This document shows, piece after piece, positions 36,292 to 48,600 of a stretch of DNA of 64,000 bases. The DNA is from Mediterranea sp. (in: CFB group bacteria) (GTDB taxonomy: Bacteria > Bacteroidota > Bacteroidia > Bacteroidales > Bacteroidaceae): positions 33,908-97,907 of the forward strand of contig JAITSN010000045.1 of the NCBI GenBank assembly GCA_031287715.1, in the 5' to 3' direction. The position numbers and the translations under genes were made by a program. A model generated the notes under the pieces. That model did not search any database. It was not told where the DNA came from and saw only the letters and a list, made by a program, of their open reading frames with translations. The number at the start of each line of letters is the position of its first letter. Position 1 is the stretch's first letter.

Positions 36292-37584
36292 ATGAGTTAT
36301 TTATTCACATCCGAATCGGTGTCCGAAGGGCACCCCGACAAGGTGGCCGATCAAATATCGGACGCCATACTGGACGAGCTGCTGGCGTATGACCCCAGCT
36401 CCAAAGTAGCCTGCGAAACACTGGTAACTACCGGACAGGTGGTGCTGGCCGGAGAGGTGAAATCCGAAGCCTATATAGACCTTCAGGAAGTAGCCCGCCA
36501 GGTGATCAAACGCATTGGTTATACCAAAGGCGAATACATGTTTGAAGGACATTCTTGCGGCGTTTTCTCTGCCATTCACGAGCAAAGTGCCGACATTAAC
36601 CGTGGTGTGGAACGCGAAGACCCGATGGAACAGGGAGCGGGCGACCAGGGAATGATGTTTGGCTATGCAACCGGCGAAACGGAAAACTACATGCCTCTGT
36701 CGCTCGACTTGTCGCACCGCATACTCCAGACGCTGGCGGATATCCGTCGCGAAGGCAAGGTGATGACCTATTTGCGCCCCGACGCAAAGAGCCAGGTTAC
36801 GATTGAATATGCCGATAATGGTCGGCCCGCGCGCATAGACACGATTGTGGTATCGACCCAGCACGACGACTTTGCCCAACCGGCCGGCAGCTCTGTCGAA
36901 GCCCAACTGAAAGCCGACGCGGAAATGCTGGCGACAATTCGCAAAGATGTGATCGAAATACTGATGCCTCGTGTGATTGCCTCAATCAACCATCCGGAAG
37001 TACTGGCGCTGTTCAACGACCGGATCACCTATCATGTGAACCCGACCGGCAAGTTTGTTATTGGCGGCCCGCATGGCGATACCGGTCTGACAGGCCGTAA
37101 GATCATCGTTGATACGTACGGGGGAAAAGGTGCTCACGGCGGTGGTGCTTTCTCTGGGAAAGACCCCAGCAAGGTAGACCGCAGTGCAGCCTATGCGGCG
37201 CGCCACATCGCCAAGAATCTGGTAGCTGCCGGAGTCGCCTCCGAAATCCTGGTACAAGTGTCGTACGCCATTGGCGTCGCCCGCCCGATCAATATCTATG
37301 TAAACACCTATGGCCGCAGTCATGTAAATATGAGTGACGGCGAGATTGCCGGGAAGATTGGCGAGCTGTTCGATCTTCGCCCGAAAGCTATCGAAGACCG
37401 TCTGAAACTGCGCAACCCCATCTACAGTGAAACCGCAGCCTACGGACATATGGGACGCGAACCGCGCGTAGTGACCAAACATTTCGGCTCCCGCTATCAG
37501 GCCGATAAGGTGCTGGAAGTAGAACTCTTCACCTGGGAGAAACTGGATTATGTAGATAAGGTGAAAGCCGTTTTCGGACTGTAG
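36292..37584 (+). CDS. metK: S-adenosylmethionine synthetase
   Basis: [66 protein letters not shown]. Confidence 0.97.
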   Translation: MSYLFTSESVSEGHPDKVADQISDAILDELLAYDPSSKVACETLVTTGQVVLAGEVKSEAYIDLQEVARQVIKRIGYTKGEYMFEGHSCGVFSAIHEQSADINRGVEREDPMEQGAGDQGMMFGYATGETENYMPLSLDLSHRILQTLADIRREGKVMTYLRPDAKSQVTIEYADNGRPARIDTIVVSTQHDDFAQPAGSSVEAQLKADAEMLATIRKDVIEILMPRVIASINHPEVLALFNDRITYHVNPTGKFVIGGPHGDTGLTGRKIIVDTYGGKGAHGGGAFSGKDPSKVDRSAAYAARHIAKNLVAAGVASEILVQVSYAIGVARPINIYVNTYGRSHVNMSDGEIAGKIGELFDLRPKAIEDRLKLRNPIYSETAAYGHMGREPRVVTKHFGSRYQADKVLEVELFTWEKLDYVDKVKAVFGL

Positions 37585-37711
37585 CCGGCATAGCTTCAAA
37601 GGAACAACGCTGTGATACTCCGCGCAACCCTGTCGTGAAATAATATACGGCAATCCATACGTTAAAACATAAACTTTCCGTATGTTTGCACTTGTAAGTA
37701 TCAATAATTCA

Positions 37712-38299
37712 ATGAATACCATAAACGCTGTTTGTGTATACTGTGCTTCAAGTACGAAAATAAACAAGACTTATGTTGATGCGGCCGAAGACTTGGGGCG
37801 TCTTTTGGGCGAAAAGAACATCCGCTTGGTCAATGGGGCAGGAAATATAGGTTTAATGCGTGCCGTGTCTGACGCAACCCTTGCGGCAGGTGGAAAAGTG
37901 ACCGGAGTTATTCCAGAATTTATGATAGAACAGGGTTGGCAACATAACGGCTTGACGGAATTGATAAAAGTAGAAAGTATGCACGAGCGCAAGCAAACAA
38001 TGGCAGCATTGAGTGATGCCGTTATAGCCTTGCCCGGCGGAGTCGGAACCTTGGAAGAGTTGCTGGAAATAATCACCTGGAAACAGCTCGGACTTTATCT
38101 GAACCCTATCGTCATCCTGAATATAAACGGCTATTTCGATCCTTTGCTGGCGATGCTTGAGAAAGCCATCGAAGAAAACTTCATGCGCCGCCAACACGGT
38201 GATATATGGGTCATAGCCCATACGCCGGAAGAAGCCGTAAAAGCAGTTTGCCAGACAGTCGTTTGGGATGAATCCATCCGTAAATTTGCCGCAATATAA
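37712..38299 (+). CDS. LOG family (lysine-decarboxylase-like) protein
   Basis: VYCASSTK, GGGKVTGVIPEF-like region, PGGVGTLEELLE. Confidence 0.92.
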   Translation: MNTINAVCVYCASSTKINKTYVDAAEDLGRLLGEKNIRLVNGAGNIGLMRAVSDATLAAGGKVTGVIPEFMIEQGWQHNGLTELIKVESMHERKQTMAALSDAVIALPGGVGTLEELLEIITWKQLGLYLNPIVILNINGYFDPLLAMLEKAIEENFMRRQHGDIWVIAHTPEEAVKAVCQTVVWDESIRKFAAI

Positions 38300-38300
38300 T

Positions 38301-38996
38301 ATGATGAATATCCCTATACCCTACACCCTCAAGGCCGACGATGGTATCGTGATTGTTCTGCTATGCTGTTTCTTCCTTTTCGCATACGTACTGTCAAAAG
38401 CAAAAAAATACCTTTGGCAGCAGGGCAATAACTTTATCCTGCATAAAAAAAGAAGCAGCATCTTCTCTTCGTCCACAACGATCGAAGTTCACTGTATGCT
38501 GCTGTTGGTGCTGCAAGCCTGCATACTCGCAGGTATTTGTTTTTTTAGCTATTTTGATAATGCAAGCCCTTCTTTATCACAGCACGCTCATCCGTATTTA
38601 CTATTGGGGATATATACCGGCGTATGCCTCATCTACATCATTCTTAAGTGGTTCATATACTCTCTTCTGGGATGGGTTTTTTTCGGAAGAGGGATAACCA
38701 ATATGTGGCTGGAGTCATATTCTACAATCATTTACTATCTTGGATTTGTACTTTTCCCCTTTGTACTTTTCCTTGTTTATTTTGATTTGAACGCTAGCGT
38801 AGTGGTCATTATCGGGCTTGGGCTGGTCGTTTTAGCTAAATCATTGATACTATATAAGTGGTTAAAGTTTTTTTTCAATAACATTTATGGGCTTCTACTA
38901 TTAATTTTATACTTTTGTGCCCTTGAAATAATACCTTGTATTATTTATTACCAAGTGTTGGTTAAGATTAATAGTTTGTTGTTATTAAATACATAG
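38301..38996 (+). CDS. DUF4271-like integral membrane protein
   Basis: Multiple TM helices; located immediately upstream of hemD as commonly seen in Bacteroidales. Confidence 0.7.
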   Translation: MMNIPIPYTLKADDGIVIVLLCCFFLFAYVLSKAKKYLWQQGNNFILHKKRSSIFSSSTTIEVHCMLLLVLQACILAGICFFSYFDNASPSLSQHAHPYLLLGIYTGVCLIYIILKWFIYSLLGWVFFGRGITNMWLESYSTIIYYLGFVLFPFVLFLVYFDLNASVVVIIGLGLVVLAKSLILYKWLKFFFNNIYGLLLLILYFCALEIIPCIIYYQVLVKINSLLLLNT

Positions 38997-39000
38997 GAAG

Positions 39001-39756
39001 TTGAAAATAAAAAAGATACTGGTGTCGCAGCCAAAGCCTGCATCCGAAAAATCTCCCTATTACGATATAGCAGAGAAGTATGGAGTAAAAATAAATTTCC
39101 GTCCTTTTATCAAGGTTGAATCTCTTTCCGCCAAAGAGTTCAGGCAACAAAAAATCTCAATTCCGGATTATACGGCTATTATCTTTACGTCGCGCCATGC
39201 CATCGACCACTTCTTCCATTTGTGCGGCGAACTGCGTATTACGGTTCCCGAATCCATGAAATATTTCTGTATAACGGAATCCATAGCGTTATACATCCAA
39301 AAGTATGTGCTCTATCGTAAACGCAAGATATTCTTTGGACGAACAGGGAAAATTGAAGACATGATTCCATCCATTACAAAACATAAAGGAGAAATGTTCC
39401 TGATTCCAGTATCCGATGTACACAACGACGACCTGAGGAACATGCTGGAAAAACTGAATGTGAAACATTCCGAAGCCATAATGTACCGTACGGTAAGCAA
39501 TGACTTCACCCAGGACGAAGAGTTTGATTATGACATGCTGATATTCTTCAGTCCTGCCGGAGTGACATCACTGAAAAAGAACTTCCCGAACTTTGATCAA
39601 AAAGACATAAAGATCGGAACCTTTGGTTCTACCACGGCACAAGCCGTTCGTGATGCAGGATTGCGTTTAGACCTTGAAGCCCCGAGTGTACATGCACCCT
39701 CTATGACGGCTGCGCTTGACATGTTTATCAGAGAACATAACAAAGACATAGAATAA
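39001..39756 (+). CDS. hemD: Uroporphyrinogen-III synthase
   Basis: KKILVSQPKP...YTAIIFTSRHAIDHFF...DMLIFFSPAGVTSLKKNF...IGTFGSTTAQAVRDAGLRLDLEAP; TTG start. Confidence 0.85.
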   Translation: MKIKKILVSQPKPASEKSPYYDIAEKYGVKINFRPFIKVESLSAKEFRQQKISIPDYTAIIFTSRHAIDHFFHLCGELRITVPESMKYFCITESIALYIQKYVLYRKRKIFFGRTGKIEDMIPSITKHKGEMFLIPVSDVHNDDLRNMLEKLNVKHSEAIMYRTVSNDFTQDEEFDYDMLIFFSPAGVTSLKKNFPNFDQKDIKIGTFGSTTAQAVRDAGLRLDLEAPSVHAPSMTAALDMFIREHNKDIE

Positions 39757-39856
39757 CATAAACGTTGTTTTGAAGATTCGATTAACGGTTAGTAGTTGGC
39801 GTAAGAGTTGATAACTAACCGTTAATCGTTTCCGGTAGTTGAATAATGCAGGCCAT

Positions 39857-40246
39857 ATGGAAAGAAACACGTTGCACAAAGCCGAACGGCTATGCAGTAA
39901 ACTGCAGATAGAAAAACTATTTGCCGGCGGCGGGTCGAAATCCTTTTCGGTCTACCCCCTGCGTGTTGTGTTCATGCCCATAGAGAAAAAGGAAGAGGCC
40001 TCGGCGTCCATATTGATCAGCGTTTCCAAAAGGCGCTTTAAACGGGCCGTCAAACGTAATCGGATAAAGCGTCAGATCAGAGAGGCCTATCGCAAGAACA
40101 AACACGGACTTCTGGATTTCCTTCGTGAAAAAACAGGAGGAATAGCCATCGCTTTTATCTACCTCGCAGACGAATTTGTGCCAACCGGTGAAATAGAGAG
40201 AAAAATGAAGGTCATGCTGGCGCTAATCATGGAAAAGTCCGTATGA
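39857..40246 (+). CDS. rnpA: Ribonuclease P protein component
   Basis: [24 protein letters not shown] motif. Confidence 0.95.
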   Translation: MERNTLHKAERLCSKLQIEKLFAGGGSKSFSVYPLRVVFMPIEKKEEASASILISVSKRRFKRAVKRNRIKRQIREAYRKNKHGLLDFLREKTGGIAIAFIYLADEFVPTGEIERKMKVMLALIMEKSV

Positions 40247-40464
40247 AAAGGTTGCTGACATATATCCTGCTTGCACCGGTCTATTTTTATCGGCTCTGCA
40301 TCTCCCCTCTCACGTCTCCTTCCTGTCGCTTCACACCGACTTGTTCGCAATATGCCATAGAGGCGATTAAAAAGCATGGGCCGTTCAAAGGACTCTACCT
40401 GGCGGTTCGGCGGATCCTGCGTTGCCATCCATGGGGCAAGTCGGGTTATGACCCTGTTCCCTGA
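40243..40464 (+). CDS. yidD: Membrane protein insertion efficiency factor YidD
   Basis: [31 protein letters not shown]. Confidence 0.96.
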   Translation: MKRLLTYILLAPVYFYRLCISPLTSPSCRFTPTCSQYAIEAIKKHGPFKGLYLAVRRILRCHPWGKSGYDPVP

Positions 40465-40476
40465 TAATGGTAACTG

Positions 40477-40518
40477 AAGAAGCCCGCTACGCAGAAAAAG
40501 AAGTGCAACGGGTTTCTT
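40477..40518 (+). terminator. Possible Rho-independent terminator after yidD
   Basis: AAGAAGCCCG ... CGGGTTTCTT inverted repeat. Confidence 0.5.
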
Positions 40519-40659
40519 AATTGTCCATTGTCCTGTGTTTTAGCGATTGTCACATATTGTATACCCAAACGGCTTTCTTGAAATCTTTTATCTGCTTTCA
40601 AACCGTAATTCGCCGGAAAAAACATATATTTGCATGAATTTTAAAAGCAATTAGTGCAA

Positions 40660-42504
40660 ATGTGTGGAATTGTAGGCTATATGGGCAAAAAGGATGCCTA
40701 CCCCATTCTGATAAAAGGACTGAAGCGGTTAGAGTACCGTGGATACGATAGCGCGGGGGTAGCATTGATCAATAAACAACAACATTTAAACGTTTATAAG
40801 GCGAAAGGAAAGGTTTCCGAACTGGAAGATTTCGCCGCCAGCAAAGATATTTCCGGTAACATTGGTATTGCACATACACGTTGGGCCACCCACGGAGAGC
40901 CTTGTTCGGCCAACGCTCATCCACACTATTCTTCTTCCGAAACCCTCGCCCTCATTCACAACGGCATTATCGAAAATTACGCCGGCCTCAAAGAAAAACT
41001 CCAAGTTAAAGGCTACACCTTCAAGAGCAGTACCGACACAGAGGTGCTTGTTCAACTCATTGAGTATATTAAGATAACGAATACCCTGGATCTGCTTTCG
41101 GCCGTTCAGCTGGCATTGAATGAAGTTATCGGCGCCTATGCCATTGCCATTTTGGAGAAAGACCATCCGGACGAGATCATCGTTGCCCGTAAGAGCAGCC
41201 CGCTGGTGGTGGGTATCGGCGACGATGAGTTTTTCATCGCTTCGGATGCCACGCCCATTGTGGAGTATACCGACAAGGTGGTTTACCTGGAGGATGAGGA
41301 AATCGCCGTCATCCACCGGGGGAAAGAACTCAAGGTCGTCAACCTGAACAACGTGGAGTCTGCTCCCGAGGTGAAACAAATCGTGATGAACATCGGCCAG
41401 CTGGAAAAAGGAGGGTATCCTCACTTCATGCTGAAAGAAATCATGGAGCAACCCGATTGCATTTACGACTGTATGCGTGGACGTATTAACGTGGAAGCAA
41501 CGAACGTCGCGCTTTCGGCGGTGATCGATCATAAGGAGAAGTTGCTGAATGCAAAGCGCTTTGTCATTGTTGCCTGCGGCACGTCCTGGCACGCCGGACT
41601 GATCGGCCGGTATCTGATCGAGAGCTTCTGCCGGATACCGATTGAGGTTGAATATGCTTCGGAATTTCGCTATCGCGATCCGGTGATTGACCAAAACGAC
41701 GTCGTGATTGCTATTTCCCAATCGGGCGAGACGGCCGACACACTGGCCGCTGTGGAGCTGGCGAAAAGCCGCGGCGCACTCATCTATGGGATATGCAATT
41801 CGGTCGGCTCTTCCATCCCTCGTGCTACACATACAGGTTCGTATATCCACGTAGGCCCCGAAATCGGGGTAGCTTCTACCAAAGCATTCACCGGCCAGGT
41901 AACCGTGCTGACGATGCTGGCGCTGACGTTGGCTAAAGAAAAGAAAACCATCGGGCACGAAGAATACACGGCAATCGTCAAAGAACTGAGCCTGATACCG
42001 GAAAAGATGAAAGAGGTGCTGAAACTCAACGACAGTATTGCCGGACTTTCCAAGATATTCACCTATGCGCATAACTTCATCTACCTGGGGCGCGGATACA
42101 GCTATCCGGTAGCGCTGGAAGGCGCATTGAAGCTGAAAGAAATTTCGTACATACATGCCGAAGGCTATCCGGCAGCGGAAATGAAACACGGCCCGATCGC
42201 ACTGATCGATGCAGAAATGCCCGTGGTGGTGATTGCTACCCAAAACGGGCTGTACGAAAAGGTTTTGAGCAACATACAAGAGATAAAAGCCCGTAAGGGA
42301 AAAGTAATAGCCGTTGTAACGGAAGGAGACGAGATCATCAGCAAGATTGCAGACTACTGTATTGAAATCCCCGCGTCAATGGAATGTCTGGATCCTCTAA
42401 TTGCAACCGTGCCTTTGCAGCTCCTGTCCTATCATGTGGCTGTATGTAAGGGAATGGATGTGGATCAGCCAAGGAATCTGGCCAAATCGGTCACCGTTGA
42501 GTAA
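40660..42504 (+). CDS. glmS: Glutamine--fructose-6-phosphate aminotransferase (isomerizing)
   Basis: MCGIVGYMGKKDAYPILIKGLKRLEYRGYDSAG; SIS domains; DQPRNLAKSVTVE C-terminus; TATATTTG promoter box at 40625-40632. Confidence 0.97.
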   Translation: MCGIVGYMGKKDAYPILIKGLKRLEYRGYDSAGVALINKQQHLNVYKAKGKVSELEDFAASKDISGNIGIAHTRWATHGEPCSANAHPHYSSSETLALIHNGIIENYAGLKEKLQVKGYTFKSSTDTEVLVQLIEYIKITNTLDLLSAVQLALNEVIGAYAIAILEKDHPDEIIVARKSSPLVVGIGDDEFFIASDATPIVEYTDKVVYLEDEEIAVIHRGKELKVVNLNNVESAPEVKQIVMNIGQLEKGGYPHFMLKEIMEQPDCIYDCMRGRINVEATNVALSAVIDHKEKLLNAKRFVIVACGTSWHAGLIGRYLIESFCRIPIEVEYASEFRYRDPVIDQNDVVIAISQSGETADTLAAVELAKSRGALIYGICNSVGSSIPRATHTGSYIHVGPEIGVASTKAFTGQVTVLTMLALTLAKEKKTIGHEEYTAIVKELSLIPEKMKEVLKLNDSIAGLSKIFTYAHNFIYLGRGYSYPVALEGALKLKEISYIHAEGYPAAEMKHGPIALIDAEMPVVVIATQNGLYEKVLSNIQEIKARKGKVIAVVTEGDEIISKIADYCIEIPASMECLDPLIATVPLQLLSYHVAVCKGMDVDQPRNLAKSVTVE

Positions 42505-42525
42505 ACATGAGATAACTTAATTCGT

Positions 42526-44472
42526 ATGATAGACAAACTCCAGGTCGATGCAAACCCTTCTCTCTCCCTTTCTTTTGAAGAGGGCGGAAGCGAGGTGTTG
42601 AAACATGAGTGCGGCGTTGCCATGATCCGATTGCTGAAACCCTTAGATTATTACCAGGAAAAGTACGGCACATGGATGTACGGTTTGAATAAGCTCTATC
42701 TTCTGATGGAGAAACAGCATAACCGCGGGCAGGAAGGCGCCGGGTTGGCTTGCGTTAAGCTCGAAGCGAATCCGGGAGAAGAATATATGTTCCGGGAGCG
42801 TGCCGAGGGGTCGTGGGCAATCACCGAGATATTCGGAACGGTGCTAAATCATTTCAAGCGCTTGAACAAGGAAGAATTGCGCGATGCCGAATATGCCAAA
42901 CGCTGCCTTCCCTTTGCCGGAGAGATCTATATGGGGCACTTGCGCTACAGTACGACCGGCAAATCGGGCATATCGTTTATCCATCCGTTCCTTCGGAGAA
43001 ACAACTGGCGGGCGAAGAATCTCGCCCTTTGCGGCAACTTCAATATGACTAACGTCAATGAGATCTTCGCCAGGATCACGGCCATCGGCCAGCATCCGCG
43101 GAAATATGCCGATACCTATATTATATTGGAGCAGGTGGGGCACCGGTTAGACCGCGAAGTCGAGCGGCTCTTTCAGGAATGTGAAAGAGAAGGGCTTACC
43201 GGAATGGATATTACCCATGGCATCGAAGACCGGATAGACCTCTCCAACGTATTAAAGACGTCGAGTAAGGATTGGGATGGCGGTTATGTCATTTGTGGTA
43301 TTACCGGTAGCGGAGAATCATTTGCCGTACGAGACCCCTGGGGCATTCGTCCGGCATTTTGGTATATGGACGATGAGGTGATGGTTGTTGCTTCGGAGCG
43401 CCCCGTCATTCAAACGGCCTTCAATGTATCGGCCGAATCCGTCAAGGAATTGCAACCCGGACAAGCTATCCTGATGAGTAAGGCCGGAAAGATGCGGTTG
43501 TCTCAGATCAACAAAGTACGTGAGGTTAAGAAATGCTCTTTTGAACGGATCTATTTCTCCCGCGGCAGCGATATGGATATTTATAACGAACGGAAAATGC
43601 TGGGGCGTAACTTAGTCGATCCTATTCTACGATCTATCCATGAAGATATACAGCACACCGTTTTCTCGTTCATCCCAAACACAGCCGAAGTTGCTTTTTA
43701 CGGGATGCTGGAAGGCTTAGACAACCACCTGAACAAGCTGAAGGTAAAACGTATTGAGGAATCGAAGCATAATTTGAATCACGAAGAGCTGGAAGAAATA
43801 TTGTCCATGCGTATCCGCAGCGAAAAGGTGGCCATCAAAGATATCAAGCTGCGCACCTTCATTGCCGAGGGCAACAGCCGGAATGATCTTGCCGCCCACG
43901 TTTACGACATAACATATGGCAGTATCGTTCCCGATGTAGACAGCTTAGTGGTTATCGACGACAGTATTGTCCGGGGCACTACGCTGAAACAAAGTATTAT
44001 TGCTATTCTGGACCGGCTCCATCCAAAGAAGATTGTCATCGTGTCTTCATCTCCGCAGGTACGCTATCCGGATTATTACGGTATAGATATGTCCCGCATG
44101 AATGAGTTTATCGCTTTTAAAGCAGCCATCGAATTACTGAAAGACAGGGAGATGAAAGATGTGATAGAACGGGCATACAACAACGCAAAAGAACAGCAGC
44201 AGCGGCCACGCGAACAGATGGTCAATTATGTAAAAGACATCTATGCCCCGTTTACCGATGAAGATATTTCGGCCAAGATCGTGGAAATGCTCACCCCGAA
44301 AGGAACGAAAGCCAAAGTAGAGATCGTCTACCAGACACTGGAAGGGCTTCGCGAATCATGCCCCGGAAATACGGGCGATTGGTACTTTAGCGGCGACTAT
44401 CCGACGTCCGGCGGAGTAAAAATGGTCAATGAGGCTTTCATCAACTTTGTAGAACAGGAATACCTGTTTTGA
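42526..44472 (+). CDS. Amidophosphoribosyltransferase family protein (PurF-like)
   Basis: HECGVAMIRL class II glutaminase region, NRGQEGAGL, PRTase motif SLVVIDDSIVRGTTLKQ; 648 aa. Confidence 0.88.
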   Translation: MIDKLQVDANPSLSLSFEEGGSEVLKHECGVAMIRLLKPLDYYQEKYGTWMYGLNKLYLLMEKQHNRGQEGAGLACVKLEANPGEEYMFRERAEGSWAITEIFGTVLNHFKRLNKEELRDAEYAKRCLPFAGEIYMGHLRYSTTGKSGISFIHPFLRRNNWRAKNLALCGNFNMTNVNEIFARITAIGQHPRKYADTYIILEQVGHRLDREVERLFQECEREGLTGMDITHGIEDRIDLSNVLKTSSKDWDGGYVICGITGSGESFAVRDPWGIRPAFWYMDDEVMVVASERPVIQTAFNVSAESVKELQPGQAILMSKAGKMRLSQINKVREVKKCSFERIYFSRGSDMDIYNERKMLGRNLVDPILRSIHEDIQHTVFSFIPNTAEVAFYGMLEGLDNHLNKLKVKRIEESKHNLNHEELEEILSMRIRSEKVAIKDIKLRTFIAEGNSRNDLAAHVYDITYGSIVPDVDSLVVIDDSIVRGTTLKQSIIAILDRLHPKKIVIVSSSPQVRYPDYYGIDMSRMNEFIAFKAAIELLKDREMKDVIERAYNNAKEQQQRPREQMVNYVKDIYAPFTDEDISAKIVEMLTPKGTKAKVEIVYQTLEGLRESCPGNTGDWYFSGDYPTSGGVKMVNEAFINFVEQEYLF

Positions 44473-44514
44473 TTGTACGGTATAATTTAGAACAAAATAA
44501 GATAGATTTAACAG

Positions 44515-45618
44515 GTGGAAAGAAAAGATAGATTTGTGACTTTGTTACTTGACGACGGCAGCCGTTTCCATGGAAAGTCGTTTGGCTTTGAAAAGCCGGT
44601 CGCAGGAGAAGTGGTATTCAATACGGCCATGATGGGCTATCCGGAAAGCCTGACCGACCCATCGTATGCCGGACAGTTGATGGCGCTTACTTATCCGTTA
44701 GTGGGTAATTATGGAACGCCTCCTTTTAGCATCGAGCCTAACGGGCTACCTACGTTTATGGAGAGCGAAAAAATACATGCCGAGGCGATCATCGTAAGCG
44801 ACTATTCGTATGAGTACAGCCATTGGAATGCCGTTGAAAGCCTGGCCGATTGGCTAAAACGCGAACAGATTCCCGGAATCACCGGAATCGATACCCGCGA
44901 ATTGACCAAGGTGCTGCGTGAGCATGGAGTGATGATGGGCCGCATCATTTTTGACGACAGCCCCAAAGAAGGAGAACAGATGCCCGACTATGAAGCCATA
45001 AACTACGTAGACCGTGTATCCTGCAAAGAAGTCATCCGCTATCAACCGGCCAATCTCCCCCTTGGCGAAGCCAAGAAAGTCGTTCTGGTGGACTGCGGGG
45101 TGAAAACAAATATTATCCGCAGCCTGCTGAAACGTAACGTGGAAGTTATCCGCGTTCCCTGGAACTACGACTTCAACCACCTGGAATTTGACGGTCTGTT
45201 TATCAGCAACGGCCCCGGCGACCCGGACACCTGCGGCGAAGCCGTCCGGAACATCCAAAAGGCGATGCAGAACCCAAAGCTGCCCATCTTCGGGATCTGC
45301 ATGGGCAACCAACTATTGTCGAAGGCCGGAGGAGCAAGCATATACAAGTTGAAATACGGCCACCGCAGCCACAACCAACCTGTACGCATGGTGGGAACGG
45401 AACGCTGCTTCATCACCAGCCAGAATCATGGCTATGCTGTGGATAACAATACATTGGGAGCCGGTTGGGAACCGCTTTTTATCAATATGAACGACGGCTC
45501 CAACGAAGGGATCAGACACAAAACAAACCCCTGGTTCTCTGCGCAGTTCCACCCCGAAGCAGCTTCCGGGCCGACGGATACGGCATTCCTGTTTGATGAA
45601 TTTGTGAAGTTATTATGA
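44515..45618 (+). CDS. carA: Carbamoyl-phosphate synthase small subunit
   Basis: FGICMGNQLLSKAGGA glutaminase motif, SAQFHPEAASGPTDTAFLFDEF. Confidence 0.96.
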   Translation: MERKDRFVTLLLDDGSRFHGKSFGFEKPVAGEVVFNTAMMGYPESLTDPSYAGQLMALTYPLVGNYGTPPFSIEPNGLPTFMESEKIHAEAIIVSDYSYEYSHWNAVESLADWLKREQIPGITGIDTRELTKVLREHGVMMGRIIFDDSPKEGEQMPDYEAINYVDRVSCKEVIRYQPANLPLGEAKKVVLVDCGVKTNIIRSLLKRNVEVIRVPWNYDFNHLEFDGLFISNGPGDPDTCGEAVRNIQKAMQNPKLPIFGICMGNQLLSKAGGASIYKLKYGHRSHNQPVRMVGTERCFITSQNHGYAVDNNTLGAGWEPLFINMNDGSNEGIRHKTNPWFSAQFHPEAASGPTDTAFLFDEFVKLL

Positions 45619-45638
45619 AAGCGGATTTCGATTAACGT

Positions 45639-48600
45639 ATGAAAGAAGATATAAAGAAAGTATTGCTGTTAGGCTCGGGCGCCTTGAAGATCGGCGAGGC
45701 CGGAGAATTTGACTATTCCGGTTCGCAAGCCTTGAAAGCCTTGAAAGAAGAGGGTATCGAAACGGTACTTATCAACCCCAATATCGCTACGGTGCAGACC
45801 AGCGAAGGCGTTGCCGACCAGATCTATTTCCTCCCCGTAACGCCTTACTTTGTAGAGAAGGTGATCAGGAAAGAAAAACCGCAAGGCATCATGCTGGCCT
45901 TCGGCGGACAAACAGCCCTGAACTGCGGCGTGGAACTGTACAAAACAGGCATCCTGGAAAAATACAACATCGAAGTGCTTGGCACCCCGATACAAGCCAT
46001 TATCGACACCGAAGACCGCGAGTTGTTCGTCCGAAAGCTCGATGAGATCCAGGTGAAGACCATCAAGAGCGAGGCGGTAAACAATATCGTTGACGCCCGC
46101 CGTGCAGCCAAAGAACTGGGATACCCCATCATTATCCGTGCGGCTTACGCCCTTGGAGGATTAGGTTCCGGTTTCTGCGACAATGAAGAACAGCTGAATG
46201 TTATCGCCGAGAAAGCATTCTCTTTCTCCCCGCAGGTGCTGGTAGAGAAAAGCCTCAGAGGCTGGAAGGAAGTAGAGTATGAAGTGGTGCGCGACCGCTT
46301 TGACAACTGCATCACCGTATGTAATATGGAAAACTTCGACCCGCTGGGCATCCATACCGGCGAGTCTATCGTTATCGCCCCGTCGCAGACGCTGACAAAC
46401 GCCGAATACCACAAACTGCGCGAGCTGGCCATCCGGATCATCCGCCATATCGGGATCGTAGGAGAATGTAACGTGCAGTACGCCTTCGACCCCGAATCCG
46501 AAGACTACCGCGTCATTGAAGTAAACGCCCGCTTGAGCCGCTCGTCGGCTTTGGCATCTAAGGCGACCGGCTACCCGCTGGCCTTTGTTGCCGCCAAGCT
46601 GGGATTAGGATACGGGCTGTTCGATCTGAAAAACTCCGTCACCAAAACCACCTCCGCATTCTTTGAACCCGCGCTGGATTATGTCGTATGCAAAATACCG
46701 CGCTGGGACCTGGGTAAATTCCATGGTGTTGACCGCGAACTTGGCTCGTCCATGAAATCGGTAGGAGAAGTGATGGCCATCGGCCGTACGTTTGAAGAAG
46801 CCGTTCAGAAAGGCCTGCGCATGATCGGGCAAGGCATGCACGGCTTTGTCGAAAACAAAGAATTAGTCATCCCCGACATCGACAAGGCGCTGCGCGAGCC
46901 TACCGATAACCGCATCTTTGTGATCTCAAAAGCATTCCGCGCCGGATACACCATCGACCAGATTCACGGCCTGACCAAGATAGACAAGTGGTTCCTGCAA
47001 AAGCTGATGAACATCGTCCGCACAGCGAAAGAACTGGAAAGCAGCAATGCACAGCCCGCCGGAGAACCCAACCAAACGGTAAGCCTTCCGGCCGGCCTCC
47101 TCCGCCGCGCCAAAGTACAAGGCTTCTCCGACTTCCAGATCGCCCACGCCCTGTGGAAAGAGCAAATGAACGACCGAAGCATTGAAATCATACGCCAATA
47201 CCGCAAAGCAATGGGCATTATTCCCGTGGTGAAGCAAATCGATACGCTCGCGGCGGAATACCCCGCACAAACCAACTACCTCTACCTCACCTATGGCGGA
47301 ACAACCAACGACGTAAACTACTTAGGCGACCATAAATCGATCATCGTACTCGGATCGGGAGCCTACCGCATCGGCTCCTCCGTAGAATTTGACTGGTGCG
47401 GCGTGCAAGCCCTCAACACCATCCGCAAAGAAGGCTGGCGCAGCGTGATGATCAACTACAACCCCGAAACCGTATCCACCGACTATGACGTGTGCGACCG
47501 CCTATACTTCGACGAACTGACGTTCGAGCGCGTGATGGACATCATCGAACTCGAAAACCCTCAGGGAGTCATCGTCTCCACCGGCGGACAAATCCCCAAC
47601 AACCTGGCCCTCCGCTTGGACAGCAAGCAAGTAAACCTGTTGGGAACCTCCGCGAAAAGCATCGACAATGCCGAAGACCGCGAAAAATTCTCGGCCATGC
47701 TCGACCGCATCGGCGTAGACCAACCCCGCTGGAGAGAGCTGACCTCATTGAGCGACATCAACAACTTCGTGGCCGAAGTAGGCTTCCCCGTACTCGTACG
47801 GCCGTCCTACGTACTCTCGGGCGCAGCGATGAACGTCTGCTCCAACCACGAAGAACTCGAACGCTTCCTCAAGCTGGCAGCCAACGTCAGCAAAAAACAC
47901 CCCGTCGTAGTCAGCCGCTTCATCGAACACGCCAAAGAAGTAGAAATGGACGCCGTGGCAAAAGACGGCGAGATCATCGCCTATGCCATCAGCGAACACA
48001 TCGAGTTTGCTGGCGTACACAGCGGCGATGCGACCATCCAGTTCCCCCCCCAGAAACTATACATGGAAACCGTGCGCCGCATCAAACGCATCAGCCGCCA
48101 AATAGCCAAAGAACTCAATATATCCGGCCCGTTCAACATCCAATTCCTGGCGCGCGACAACGACATCAAAGTCATCGAGTGCAACCTGCGCGCCTCGCGA
48201 AGTTTCCCCTTCGTAAGCAAAGTCCTGAAGATAAACTTCATCGAATTGGCCACCAAAGTCATGCTCGGCATACCGGTCGAAAAACCATCAAAGAACCTTT
48301 TCGACCTCGACTACGTCGGCATCAAAGCCTCCCAATTCTCCTTCAGCCGCCTGCAAAAAGCAGATCCCGTACTTGGCGTAGACATGGCCTCCACAGGAGA
48401 AGTAGGTTGCATCGGCTCCGACACCTCATGCGCCGTGCTCAAAGCCATGCTATCGGTAGGCTACCGCATCCCGGGAAAAAATATCCTGCTCTCCACCGGA
48501 ACACCCAAACAAAAAGCAGATATGATGGACGCCGCCCGCATCCTCGTAAACAAAGGATACAAACTCTTTGCCACCGGAGGCACGCACAAAGCCCTGGCCG

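Noticed and set aside
40786-42279. 497-aa minus-strand ORF opposite glmS
   Set aside because: Shadow ORF; the sense frame is an unambiguous GlmS.
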